The position numbers and the translations under genes were made by a program. Positions 1 through 6,816 of a stretch of DNA of 17,629 bases are shown in pieces. The notes under the pieces are model-generated. The model was not told the DNA's origin. It did not search any database and saw nothing but the letters and a program-made list of their open reading frames with translations. Within the stretch, counting starts at the first letter, position 1; each line of letters opens with the position of its first letter. The stretch is from an uncultured Lachnospiraceae bacterium (GTDB lineage Bacteria > Bacillota_A > Clostridia > Lachnospirales > Lachnospiraceae). The DNA lies in assembly GCA_905207905.1 (NCBI GenBank), contig CAJLNC010000052.1:1-17629 (forward strand). Reading direction: 5' to 3'.

Positions 1-115
1 AATGCAAAGATAAAAAATAGACAATAATAGAAATAAATGATAATATTAGATATAAAAATTTACTTTTCTCTTTTATTTTTATGAAAGCAATTAACTTAGG
101 AAGGGGGAGTGTAAG

Positions 116-336
116 ATGAATTATGTAAGATCTGGTAAACGAGATTACTATAAGCATGTAATGGTGGCGAAAAAAATTCGAAGGGAATATGGGAAACGCA
201 AAAAGTAAAAAATTATACAACATCACCTGCTAAAACAGGTAAGGGACTTTATTATTCTCGTACAACTGCTTGGTTTAAAGACCAGGCCAGGCAATATTAT
301 GTTGCAGGAGGCTTTTTAGATGATTGTCCCTGGTAA
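116..336 (+). pseudogene. Small basic protein gene interrupted by a frame change
   Basis: I do not recognise the family. An ATG at 116 follows a strong ribosome binding site (AGGAAGGGGGAG, 98-109) and opens a 30-residue, very basic reading frame that stops at 206-208. The -1 frame is open from 154 to 336, and from 205 it reads like real protein (VKNYTTSPAKTGKG... ending DDCPW). Its stop overlaps the ribosome binding site of the next gene. Joining the two frames at the A5 run (200-204) gives one protein of about 73 residues. Either one A was lost from the run (mutation or base-call error), or ribosomes slip back one base at CAAAAAG. A decayed gene is the simpler reading. The 30-residue frame alone could also be a complete small protein. 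Confidence 0.35.
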
Positions 337-348
337 GGAGGGAATACT

Positions 349-1002
349 ATGCAGGATAGAAGAAGAGCTATAGCTCTGGCTGTGATGATGGGACTGGGAA
401 TGCTGGCAGTCTCTGCCTATGGAAAAGAGCTAGAAAAAATGCCGACGGCAAAAGCAGAGAACAAGGTAGGGAACGATGTGGAGAGTGAGATCGCAGAACA
501 GCAGGAAGAACCTTTTCGCGTAAGAGCGCGTTGCCGAACTTACTTTGATGAGGACGAGGAGACGATGGCAGAACGGCTGGAGGTGCGCTTTCTGATTGAA
601 AACACGACCCAAAAGGATTATCAGGATGTGAGTTATGTTTGTTCGCTGAATGAAGAGGCGCAGGATTATATTGCAGATGGAATTATTGAATTATCTCAAG
701 ATTCGATGGACGTATCCTATCTGGAAAAAATGGAAAAACTAGAAGAAAAACCGGATGAAATGCCTGTGGTCTGCGGTTTTAGTATGTGTTGGGGAATGTT
801 ATTGACACCAGAGGAGGAATTACAGGAAATTTACCATCGATCTTCGGAGGGGCTGAAGGATGCAATAAAAAGTCTAGATGTTGAAATTACATGGAAAGGT
901 GGCGAGCAAAAGGTAAGCGTGCCCTTAACGTTAGAAGAAGGGGTGGACTGGCCTGATGAGGATTGGTATGGGATTCTAGATGAGAATAGTAGCGATAAAT
1001 AG
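349..1002 (+). CDS. Secreted acidic protein of unknown function
   Basis: This 217-residue protein starts at an ATG seven bases after a strong GGAGG site. The N-terminus is a typical export signal: basic MQDRRR, then a hydrophobic run to about residue 24 (likely cleavage near AYG-KE). There is no lipobox cysteine, so it is probably released or wall-associated. A charged linker (about 25-55) precedes a compact domain with three cysteines (about 62, 97 and 142). The C-terminus is strongly acidic and rich in tryptophan and glutamate. The pattern 'VRFLIENTTQKDYQDVSYVCSL' style beta segment resembles an immunoglobulin-like fold, but that is only an impression. The gene sits directly after the broken small gene and may share its transcript. 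No function is assigned. Confidence 0.7.
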   Translation: MQDRRRAIALAVMMGLGMLAVSAYGKELEKMPTAKAENKVGNDVESEIAEQQEEPFRVRARCRTYFDEDEETMAERLEVRFLIENTTQKDYQDVSYVCSLNEEAQDYIADGIIELSQDSMDVSYLEKMEKLEEKPDEMPVVCGFSMCWGMLLTPEEELQEIYHRSSEGLKDAIKSLDVEITWKGGEQKVSVPLTLEEGVDWPDEDWYGILDENSSDK

Positions 1003-1015
1003 CAAACAGTATTGA

Positions 1016-1060
1016 ACAAGTAAAGAGAAAAATCCCCTGCTTGTGTTATGATTTACTTGT
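1016..1060. repeat. 9-bp inverted repeat after the secreted-protein gene
   Basis: ACAAGTAAA (1016-1024) and TTTACTTGT (1052-1060) are perfect inverted arms separated by 27 bases. They lie 14 bases past the stop at 1002. No U-tract follows, so this is not a standard intrinsic terminator. It may be a 3' stabilising hairpin or chance in AT-rich DNA. Confidence 0.3.
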
Positions 1061-1099
1061 ATGGTAGCTGCAGGAATGGTAAAATATAAGAAATAAAGG

Positions 1100-1285
1100 A
1101 TGGACGATAGCAGTAGCAGCGTACAGGTATTTATCCAAAACATAAAACCGCATATATCTTAATAAGTGAAAAGTCCATTTTCTGTAACGGTGACAGGTTC
1201 TGTTCAGATTGTAAGAGCTCCATATCCACAAGGAAACAAAGTGTCTCTATATGAAAAAATAGAAAGCTGGGAGGGGATTCGATGA
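1100..1285 (+). pseudogene. Short ORF remnant coupled to the next gene
   Basis: One frame reads from an ATG at 1100 for 20 residues, meets TAA at 1163-1165, then stays open from a GTG at 1166 to a TGA at 1283-1285. The second part (39 residues; SVTVTGSVQIVRAPYPQGNK and on) looks like coding sequence. Its TGA overlaps the ATG of the following gene (ATGA), as in translational coupling. No ribosome binding site precedes the GTG. It is either the 3' remnant of a gene interrupted by a nonsense codon or a 39-residue leader peptide. The family is unknown. Confidence 0.3.
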
Positions 1286-1956
1286 GAAAAACAGTATGTA
1301 AGATTGTGGCACTGCAGATGATACTCGGCGTTTGTTTCAGCGCTGGTCAAAGCGTAAATGCTTTTGCGCAGACATCAGAAGAATATGCACCGTACCTGCT
1401 TCGGATTACCCGCAGTGACATTGCTATTTTTGAAACGCCAGGTTACGATTATGGGAGTGTGACTACCATTTGTGCTCCGGGAATGTATACGATCGTAGAC
1501 GAATGGGTGGATGGCGAAGGAATCTTGTGGGGAAAACTGAAATCAGGTGCAGGATGGATCGATGTGGGTGCGGCAAAAGAAGTGGTTGAAACAGAACCGG
1601 CCCCGATCACGGCGGCGTTTGCAGATGATGTGTTTCTGGAAGAATATGAAACGTATGAGTTTCTGGCAGACCGTTCTGAGTATATAGTAAAATTGGCATT
1701 TTTGCCGGGAGAAGAGTGGACAGATGTGTGGTTCGGTTTGCTGGAGTTTGTAAATGGCGATTATGCAGAGACTGAAAAAATAGGTTCTTTGCCCGGCCTT
1801 TCTGTAGGACAGGCATTGATAATGGGCGTAGAATTTTATGGAGATTTGACAACATACGGTATTGTTTTTACGGATGAAGCAGGATGGAGACGCCATTTTG
1901 CGGTTTCTATGAGTGGAAGAGACGGTTCGCTTGTACTGCAGGAGTATTGGACGTGA
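1282..1956 (+). CDS. Secreted SH3-like domain protein, function unknown
   Basis: This 224-residue exported protein starts at an ATG preceded by GGGAGGGG and overlaps the stop of the upstream short frame by one ATGA. A signal peptide is clear: MRKTVCK, a hydrophobic core, and likely cleavage after AFA (about residue 29). Residues about 40-100 (ITRSDIAIFETPGYDYGSV...IVDEWVDGEG..WGKLKSGAGWIDV) have the spacing of a bacterial SH3-like (SH3_3) domain, with 'GAGWIDV' as its typical end. Residues about 110-224 form a beta-rich region that I do not recognise. In this class of protein SH3-like domains often bind cell wall or mediate surface contacts, so a wall-associated role is plausible but inferred. 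No catalytic domain is visible. Confidence 0.7.
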   Translation: MRKTVCKIVALQMILGVCFSAGQSVNAFAQTSEEYAPYLLRITRSDIAIFETPGYDYGSVTTICAPGMYTIVDEWVDGEGILWGKLKSGAGWIDVGAAKEVVETEPAPITAAFADDVFLEEYETYEFLADRSEYIVKLAFLPGEEWTDVWFGLLEFVNGDYAETEKIGSLPGLSVGQALIMGVEFYGDLTTYGIVFTDEAGWRRHFAVSMSGRDGSLVLQEYWT

Positions 1957-2042
1957 TCCAATAGCAAAATATCAAATAGAAATAATTCGCGGAGGGGCAC
2001 CTAATACAATGGAGATAAAGTTTGGAAGGCGGTAGATCGTAT

Positions 2043-2468
2043 ATGATTCGGGATCTAATGTACATCGAATTAAAAACTGGATATTCTGATAACGGACCTG
2101 CATGGATTGGGTATGTAAAAACTTCGAAAACGAAAAAAACAATTTACTTCAATGACCATGCTTTCCAAAAGAAGATTGGGAATTATTCAAATTATATGGA
2201 TGTGGAGAATGGGGAAGAATATTGGATTTCCGGCTTGAAAAAGAAGGAGAGTAATCGTCACTGGGCAGGACAGGGGAAAATTATGATTGACCGCAGAGCA
2301 ATTCAGGACTACCTGGAACTGATCGGAGAAAAGGAATTGCCATTAAATTTATTTGAAGTAATTGATTTGGAAGATCGGTTTCCGGTTGAACGAGTAAATA
2401 GATTACTGAACGAGAAGGAATCCTATGAAGGCATGGGGGAGGAAGATTGTGAAGGAAGGAGTAATTGA
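2043..2468 (+). CDS. Conserved small soluble protein, function unknown
   Basis: This 141-residue protein has no signal or membrane segment. The start is placed at the ATG at 2043 because GGAAGGCGGT (2024-2033) sits at usable spacing; a TTG at 2022 would overlap that site and is less likely. The N-terminal half (MYIELKTGYSDNGPAWIGYV ... FNDHAFQ ... YMDVENGEEYWISGLKK) matches a pattern I recall from many small Firmicutes proteins of unknown function, some of which carry a misleading 'DXP synthase' label. It is far too short for that enzyme. The C-terminal part is acidic and probably helical. A good intrinsic terminator follows within 30 bases, so it is the last gene of its transcript. It has no visible functional link with the xdh operon downstream. 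Confidence 0.7.
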   Translation: MIRDLMYIELKTGYSDNGPAWIGYVKTSKTKKTIYFNDHAFQKKIGNYSNYMDVENGEEYWISGLKKKESNRHWAGQGKIMIDRRAIQDYLELIGEKELPLNLFEVIDLEDRFPVERVNRLLNEKESYEGMGEEDCEGRSN

Positions 2469-2494
2469 TCAATAGAGAAATCCGTATGGTGGAG

Positions 2495-2523
2495 AGCAAG
2501 TCAGAAAAAGGCTTGCTTTTTAC
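2495..2523 (+). terminator. Intrinsic terminator
   Basis: AGCAAGTC (2495-2502) pairs with GGCTTGCT (2510-2517), with one G-U pair and a 7-base loop. T-rich sequence (TTTTACTTT) follows. It ends the transcript of the 141-residue protein gene. Confidence 0.75.
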
Positions 2524-2595
2524 TTTACAAGCATATTGGTTCCTATATAATGATAGACAAAGAGATAAATCGGAGGTTGATGGAAGGTTTATACA

Positions 2596-2682
2596 ATGGA
2601 ATATAAGAGAAATAAGCAGAAATATGATGCCAAACTGGTAACAGTCAATCTGAAATTGTCGAAGTATAGCAATTCTGCATAA
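2596..2682 (+). CDS. Truncated basic peptide, possible antitoxin-like fragment
   Basis: An ATG at 2596 follows GGAAGG at 8-base spacing and encodes 28 residues (MEYKRNKQKYDAKLVTVNLKLSKY...). A basic N-terminus with 'KYDAK' and 'VTVNLKLSK' is the usual opening of short ribbon-helix-helix antitoxin-like proteins in Firmicutes, which normally run to 50-70 residues. The stop at 2680 cuts it off before the helices. The same frame past the stop (EKWIGYLKMIKNK) ends as such proteins often do. I read it as a probable nonsense-truncated remnant; a genuine 28-residue peptide cannot be excluded. No toxin gene is adjacent. Confidence 0.3.
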   Translation: MEYKRNKQKYDAKLVTVNLKLSKYSNSA

Positions 2683-2741
2683 AGAATAACATCCGAAAAA
2701 TGGATTGGATATCTTAAAATGATTAAAAATAAATAAAATAG

Positions 2742-2770
2742 TTGCAGAATATAGTGCAATATGATAGGAT
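2742..2770 (+). promoter_or_regulatory. Sigma-A-type promoter for the xdh operon
   Basis: TTGCAG (2742-2747) and TAGGAT (2765-2770) are separated by exactly 17 bases. Transcription would start near 2777, leaving a leader of about 160 bases before xdhA. A hairpin at the 5' end of that leader (ATATGT/ACATAT with CTTG/CAAG, 2780-2819) is consistent with this start. Confidence 0.55.
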
Positions 2771-2853
2771 ATATATTGAATATGTTGCTTGGTATTAGTG
2801 TTTTCGTTCAAGGACATATGAGGCACAGGAAAATAAGAAAGTAGCATGGTTCG

Positions 2854-2912
2854 GAGCCGGACGTACGTCCTGAGGGGAACACACTCCCTGGATGTAGTCT
2901 GGCTCTTTATCA
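2854..2912 (+). promoter_or_regulatory. Structured xdh leader, terminator-like hairpin
   Basis: A long hairpin lies 27 bases before the xdhA start. GAGCCGGA (2854-2861) pairs with TCTGGCTC (2898-2905), TACGTCC (2864-2870) with GGATGTA (2890-2896), and AGGGG (2873-2877) with TCCCT (2885-2889), with small bulges and a 7-base loop. U-rich sequence (TTTATCATTTTAT) follows at once, so it could be an attenuator. I tried to fit it to known classes (purine, molybdenum cofactor, THF, preQ1, guanidine) and none matched. Confidence 0.5.
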
Positions 2913-2938
2913 TTTTATACAGAAAAGAAGGTGAAGAT

Positions 2939-5212
2939 ATGATTGGTAAGAGTATTCCAAGAGTAGATGCATACGATAAGGTGACAGGAAGGGCAAAATT
3001 CACGGATGACCTGATCCTTGACAGGTGTCTTGTGGCGAAGGTCCTTCACTCCACCATCGGAAACGGGATTGTGACTTCCATTGATGTCAGTCAGGCGGAG
3101 GCTCTTCCTGGGGTGGTGAAGGTGGTTACCTTTCAGGATGTGCCAAAGCACTGTTATCCAACACCTGGCCATCCCTGGTCTGTGGAAGAAGCGCACCAGG
3201 ATGTGGCAGACCGCAATATCCTTACCGGGCGCATTCGCTACTATGGAGATGATATTGCGGCTGTGGTGGCGGAGGATGAGGTGACTGCTTCCCGGGCGCT
3301 GAAACTGATTAAGGTGGAGTATGAGGAATATCCGGTGGAGATCCATCCTCGAAAATCTATGAAAGGAAGCAATCCGCCGATCCATGAAGAAAAAAAAGAC
3401 AACGTGTTGACGCATTCGGACTTTTCTATCGGAGATGTGCAGAAGGGGCTGGCGGAAGCAAGGACGGTGGTGAAGAGAAGCTACAAGACACCTATGGTTC
3501 AGCACTGCCACATTGAAAATCCTGTTTCTTTTGCATACATGGAAAAGGGAAGAATTGTGGTGGTTACCTCCACTCAGATCCCTCACATTGTCCGCCGGGT
3601 GATCGGTCAGGCCCTGGGGATCCCCTGGGGAAAGGTGCGGGTGATCAAGCCATATATCGGGGGTGGATTTGGAAATAAGCAGGATGTGCTGTATGAGCCG
3701 TTGAATGCATTTCTTACTACCCAGGTAGGGGGACGGCCGGTGAAGCTGGATCTGACCAGGGAAGAAACTTTCTGCAACACAAGAACACGTCATTCCATCG
3801 AATATGATCTGACTGCAGGGGTGGATGCGGATGGGCGTCTTGTTGCTAAGGAAATGCACGCCTATTCCAACCAGGGAGCCTATGCATCCCACGGTCATGC
3901 CATTGCAGCCAATGGACTGACTGCCTGGAGGCTTCAGTATGCTTGTCCCAATATTTCCGGAGAGGCTTATACCGTGTACACCAATACTCCAGTGGCAGGC
4001 GCTATGAGAGCTTATGGGATTCCCCAGGCAGCCTTTGCCATTGAGTGTTTTATGGATGACATTGCGCATCAGATTCAGATGGATCCGTTGGAATTTCGGA
4101 GAAAGAATCTGATTCATGGTTACTACGCGGATGCCTATCTGAAGCCTATTGCAGCCAATACAAATGGGATTTTTGAATGCCTGGATAAGGGTGCAGAGTA
4201 TATTCACTGGGAGGAAAAGCGCAGGGAATATGCGAATCAGACAGGACCTGTCCGCAGAGGCGTGGGCGTATCCGTCTTTTCCTATAAGACCGGCGTGTGG
4301 CCCATTTCCCAGGAGATTGCAGGCTGCCGTCTGTCTCTGAATCAGGACGGCAGTGTGCAGATGCAGTTGGGAGCTACAGAGATCGGCCAGGGCGCTGACA
4401 CGGTATTTTCCCAGATGGCAGCAGAGACGCTGTGCATGGACATATCAGATGTTCATATTTCCACTGTTCAGGATACGGATGTAAGCCCCTTTGACACGGG
4501 AGCTTATGCTTCCAGGCAGTCTTTTGTGACAGGAACTGCCATAAAGCAGTGTGCTCAGGAACTCCATGATAAGATTCTGGCCTATGCGAAGACCCTTCTT
4601 CCGGAGGAGACAAGAGTGCTTACCCTAAGGAATGGGTGGATCTATGCCGGAGAGGAAGCAGCGCTCTCTTTGGAGGCAGTGGCCCTGGAGGCTTATTACA
4701 GTCTTACCAATTCCTCCGTACTCACAGCGGAGGTTTCTACGCAGGTAAAGAAAAACACGCTTGCTTCCGGCTGCTGTTTCGCAGAGGTAGAGGTGGATAT
4801 GAACCTGGGGACAATCGAGATTCTTCATATCATCAATGTTCATGACAGCGGAAGGCTGCTCAATCCTCAGCTGGCAGAGATGCAGGTTCACGGGGGCATG
4901 TCCATGGGCATGGGATACGGCGTCAGTGAGCAGATGATTCTGGACGAAAAGACAGGAAAGGTTTTGAACGGAAACCTTCTTGACTATAAACTGATGACCG
5001 TTTTGGATACCCCGGATATCAAGGCAGATTTTGTGGAGCTGGAAGATCCCATTGGGCCTTATGGAAATAAAGCCTTGGGAGAACCACCTGCGATACCGGG
5101 AGCGCCTGCCATTCGAAATGCAGTTCTTCATGCAACGGGCGTGGCATTTAACGAGAATCCCCTCACTCCTCAGAGGCTGATTGAGGGATTTAGAAAGGCC
5201 GGACTGATCTGA
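2939..5212 (+). CDS. xdhA: Xanthine dehydrogenase, molybdopterin subunit
   Basis: This 757-residue large subunit of a molybdenum hydroxylase oxidises xanthine (or a related purine) to urate in the cytoplasm, acting with the FAD and iron-sulfur subunits encoded next. The start is the ATG at 2939 after AAGAAGGTG; the frame is open further upstream, but that would place the start inside the leader hairpin. Visible motifs are 'KVTGRAKFTDDL' (about 13-24), the molybdopterin loop GGGFGNKQ (241-248), MRAYGIPQ with Arg357 in the substrate-arginine position, the second cofactor loop near TEIGQGADT, and KALGEPPAIPGAP with Glu715 as the catalytic base. Length and motifs match E. coli XdhA (about 750 residues). 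The stop overlaps the ribosome binding site of xdhB. Related enzymes act on hypoxanthine, nicotinate or other heterocycles, so purine specificity rests on similarity and on the nearby guanine deaminase. Confidence 0.92.
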   Translation: MIGKSIPRVDAYDKVTGRAKFTDDLILDRCLVAKVLHSTIGNGIVTSIDVSQAEALPGVVKVVTFQDVPKHCYPTPGHPWSVEEAHQDVADRNILTGRIRYYGDDIAAVVAEDEVTASRALKLIKVEYEEYPVEIHPRKSMKGSNPPIHEEKKDNVLTHSDFSIGDVQKGLAEARTVVKRSYKTPMVQHCHIENPVSFAYMEKGRIVVVTSTQIPHIVRRVIGQALGIPWGKVRVIKPYIGGGFGNKQDVLYEPLNAFLTTQVGGRPVKLDLTREETFCNTRTRHSIEYDLTAGVDADGRLVAKEMHAYSNQGAYASHGHAIAANGLTAWRLQYACPNISGEAYTVYTNTPVAGAMRAYGIPQAAFAIECFMDDIAHQIQMDPLEFRRKNLIHGYYADAYLKPIAANTNGIFECLDKGAEYIHWEEKRREYANQTGPVRRGVGVSVFSYKTGVWPISQEIAGCRLSLNQDGSVQMQLGATEIGQGADTVFSQMAAETLCMDISDVHISTVQDTDVSPFDTGAYASRQSFVTGTAIKQCAQELHDKILAYAKTLLPEETRVLTLRNGWIYAGEEAALSLEAVALEAYYSLTNSSVLTAEVSTQVKKNTLASGCCFAEVEVDMNLGTIEILHIINVHDSGRLLNPQLAEMQVHGGMSMGMGYGVSEQMILDEKTGKVLNGNLLDYKLMTVLDTPDIKADFVELEDPIGPYGNKALGEPPAIPGAPAIRNAVLHATGVAFNENPLTPQRLIEGFRKAGLI

Positions 5213-5228
5213 AAGGAGGAACTGTGTG

Positions 5229-6113
5229 ATGTATGATATTGAAAATTATTATAATGCTAAAACTGTGAAGGAGGCGTCTGCCCTTTTGAAGGCGCATCCG
5301 GATGCCAGAGTGATTTCCGGAGGCAGTGATGTGCTGATCAAGATCCGGGAGGGAAAAATGGCAGGGACTTCTCTGGTGTGCATCCGTGATATCCCGGAGC
5401 TTCAGGGGGTTGAGAAAAAAGAAAATGGCGATATTTATATTGGGGCAGGAACCTCCTTTTCCCATATCACCAATGATCCTATTATTCAGGACTGCATTCC
5501 GGTTCTGGGAGAAGCAGTGGATCAGGTGGGCGGACCCCAGATTCGGAATATTGGAACCATAGGAGGAAATATTTGCAATGGTGCAGTCAGTGCAGACAGC
5601 GCGCCCACAGTGTTTTCTCTGAATGCCATGCTTCGCATTGAGAATGAGGAAGGAGCCCGTATGGTTCCTGTGAGCGAGTTTTATCTGGGACCGGGCCGTG
5701 TGGATTTAAAAAGAGCGGAGATTCTGACCCATGTGGTGATTCCGGCCAAGGAATACCAGGGATATCACGGCCATTATATCAAGTATTCTATGAGAAAGGC
5801 CATGGATATTGCCACCCTAAGCTGTTCGGTGGTAACCAGGGCAGACCTTCAGAAGAATGTCCTGGAGGATGTACGGATTACCTTCGGCGTGGCAGCGCCA
5901 GTTCCCTTCCGCTGTGAGAGAACAGAGGCGGCGGTGAGAGGAATGGCCATTGATGAGAAGCTGTACAAGACTTTGGAGGAGAGCATTCGCCAGGAGATCA
6001 GCCCCCGGGATTCCTGGAGAGCTTCCAGAGAATTCAGGCTGCAGATCGGAGGGGAAATTGCTTCAAGAGCGTTGAAGCGTACCATAGAGTTAGCTGGAGG
6101 TGACAGAAAATGA
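5229..6113 (+). CDS. xdhB: Xanthine dehydrogenase, FAD-binding subunit
   Basis: This 294-residue subunit of the CO dehydrogenase/xanthine dehydrogenase FAD family passes electrons from the iron-sulfur clusters to NAD+ or another acceptor. The ATG at 5229 is chosen over the GTG three bases upstream because AAGGAGGA (5213-5220) then lies at 8-base spacing. FAD contacts are visible as VISGGSDVLI (28-37, with GGSD at 31-34) and TIGGNICNGAVSADSAP (110-126). The C-terminal domain carries FGVAAPVPFRCERTE and SWRASREFRLQ, as in E. coli XdhB. The gene starts 16 bases after xdhA and its last four bases (ATGA) overlap the xdhC start, so the three subunits are translated together. Confidence 0.92.
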   Translation: MYDIENYYNAKTVKEASALLKAHPDARVISGGSDVLIKIREGKMAGTSLVCIRDIPELQGVEKKENGDIYIGAGTSFSHITNDPIIQDCIPVLGEAVDQVGGPQIRNIGTIGGNICNGAVSADSAPTVFSLNAMLRIENEEGARMVPVSEFYLGPGRVDLKRAEILTHVVIPAKEYQGYHGHYIKYSMRKAMDIATLSCSVVTRADLQKNVLEDVRITFGVAAPVPFRCERTEAAVRGMAIDEKLYKTLEESIRQEISPRDSWRASREFRLQIGGEIASRALKRTIELAGGDRK

Positions 6114-6589
6114 TAAAAGATAAGGTTCTGGTAAAATGTGTGGTGAACGGGAAGGAAGTGGCAGAGTATGTAGACCCCAGAGAGTCTCTTTTGGATATGC
6201 TGCGCAACCGTCTTGGTCTCACCTCTGTAAAGAAAGGCTGCGAGGTGGGGGAATGCGGAGCCTGCACCGTGATTATTGACGGGGAAACGGTGGATTCTTG
6301 TATTTATCTGGCAGTCTGGGCTGAGGGGAAAAATATCCGCACCCTGGAGGGGCTGGAGAAAAACGGAGAGCTGACAAGAATTCAGGAGGCTTTTATTGAA
6401 GAGGGAGCGATCCAGTGCGGCTTTTGCACTCCCGGCTTTGTAATGTCAGCTACCGTGCTGCTGGAACGGGGAGAGGTGCTCACAAGAGAGGCCATTAAAA
6501 AGCAGATGTCCGGCAATCTGTGCCGCTGTACCGGATATCAGAATATTGTAAACGCAGTGGAAAAGGTGATGAAGGAGCAGGCAGAATAA
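6110..6589 (+). CDS. xdhC: Xanthine dehydrogenase, [2Fe-2S] subunit
   Basis: This 159-residue subunit carries both [2Fe-2S] clusters that move electrons from molybdenum to FAD. The N-terminal plant-ferredoxin-type cluster uses Cys44, Cys49, Cys52 and Cys64 (GCEVGECGACT ... SC). The C-terminal cluster uses Cys103, Cys106, Cys138 and Cys140 (QCGFC and LCRCTGYQ). All eight cysteines are present, and the length equals that of E. coli XdhC. The name follows E. coli usage; it is not the XdhC maturation factor encoded on the other strand nearby. It is the last gene of the operon, and large hairpins follow the stop. Confidence 0.93.
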   Translation: MIKDKVLVKCVVNGKEVAEYVDPRESLLDMLRNRLGLTSVKKGCEVGECGACTVIIDGETVDSCIYLAVWAEGKNIRTLEGLEKNGELTRIQEAFIEEGAIQCGFCTPGFVMSATVLLERGEVLTREAIKKQMSGNLCRCTGYQNIVNAVEKVMKEQAE

Positions 6590-6621
6590 GAGGCAGCGGA
6601 TCATTGTCCTCACCCAGAGAC

Positions 6622-6676
6622 GGTCGCTTGGCAGGATCGCACTGTGGCGGACAGGAAAGATGCCGCCCAAGCGACC
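6622..6676. repeat. Inverted repeat with inner hairpin after xdhC
   Basis: GGTCGCTTGG (6622-6631) and CCAAGCGACC (6667-6676) are a perfect 10-bp inverted repeat. Inside lies a second possible stem, GGCGG (6646-6650) with CCGCC (6663-6667). The G+C-rich block starts 33 bases after the xdhC stop, and no T-run follows it directly. It may be a 3' RNA structure or one end of a small mobile element. Confidence 0.55.
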
Positions 6677-6691
6677 CGCGCCCCAGGCGGA

Positions 6692-6816
6692 GGGGATGCT
6701 GCAAAACACCTCCGGCGGTACCTTTTCGGGTAATTTTTCTCCGAAAAATAACATCTTTTCGGAGAAAACACACCGAAAATCCACCGGAATTAATGTTTTG
6801 CAACATCTCCTTTTTT
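6692..6816. repeat. Large nested hairpin element between convergent operons
   Basis: Four nested inverted pairs build a structure of about 115 bases. GATGCTGCAAAACA (6695-6708) faces TGTTTTGCAACATC (6794-6807) with one mismatch. CCGG (6712-6715) faces CCGG (6784-6787). TTTTCGG (6723-6729) faces CCGAAAA (6773-6779). The core TTTTCTCCGAAAA (6735-6747) faces TTTTCGGAGAAAA (6756-6768) perfectly, with an 8-base loop. T6 (6811-6816) follows, so on the + strand it can end the xdh transcript. The repeated TTTTCGG/CCGAAAA units also allow two side-by-side hairpins instead. Size and nesting exceed an ordinary terminator and resemble a miniature inverted-repeat element. Confidence 0.6.

Noticed and set aside
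2854..2912. xdh leader hairpin as a purine or molybdenum cofactor riboswitch
   Set aside because: It has none of the purine core joins (GUUUCUACC, CCGUAAA, GACUA) and is too small and simple for the molybdenum cofactor motif; kept only as an unclassified structure.
2846..2938. Upstream start for xdhA at 2846
   Set aside because: It would lie before and through the leader hairpin, has no ribosome binding site, and adds residues unlike the family; the ATG at 2939 gives the standard N-terminus.
2281..3003. 240-codon minus-strand frame over 2.3-3.0 kb
   Set aside because: It crosses a real gene, a terminator and the xdh promoter and leader; the composition is not protein-like.
2915..4207. 430-codon minus-strand open frame across xdhA
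   Set aside because: It is antisense to a clear molybdopterin subunit, has no recognisable domain and no convincing ribosome binding site; the translation is typical of a shadow frame.
6622..6810. CRISPR array or tRNA in the hairpin-rich intergenic region
   Set aside because: The repeats are nested inverted pairs rather than regularly spaced direct repeats, and no cloverleaf with a T-loop GTTC motif can be drawn.
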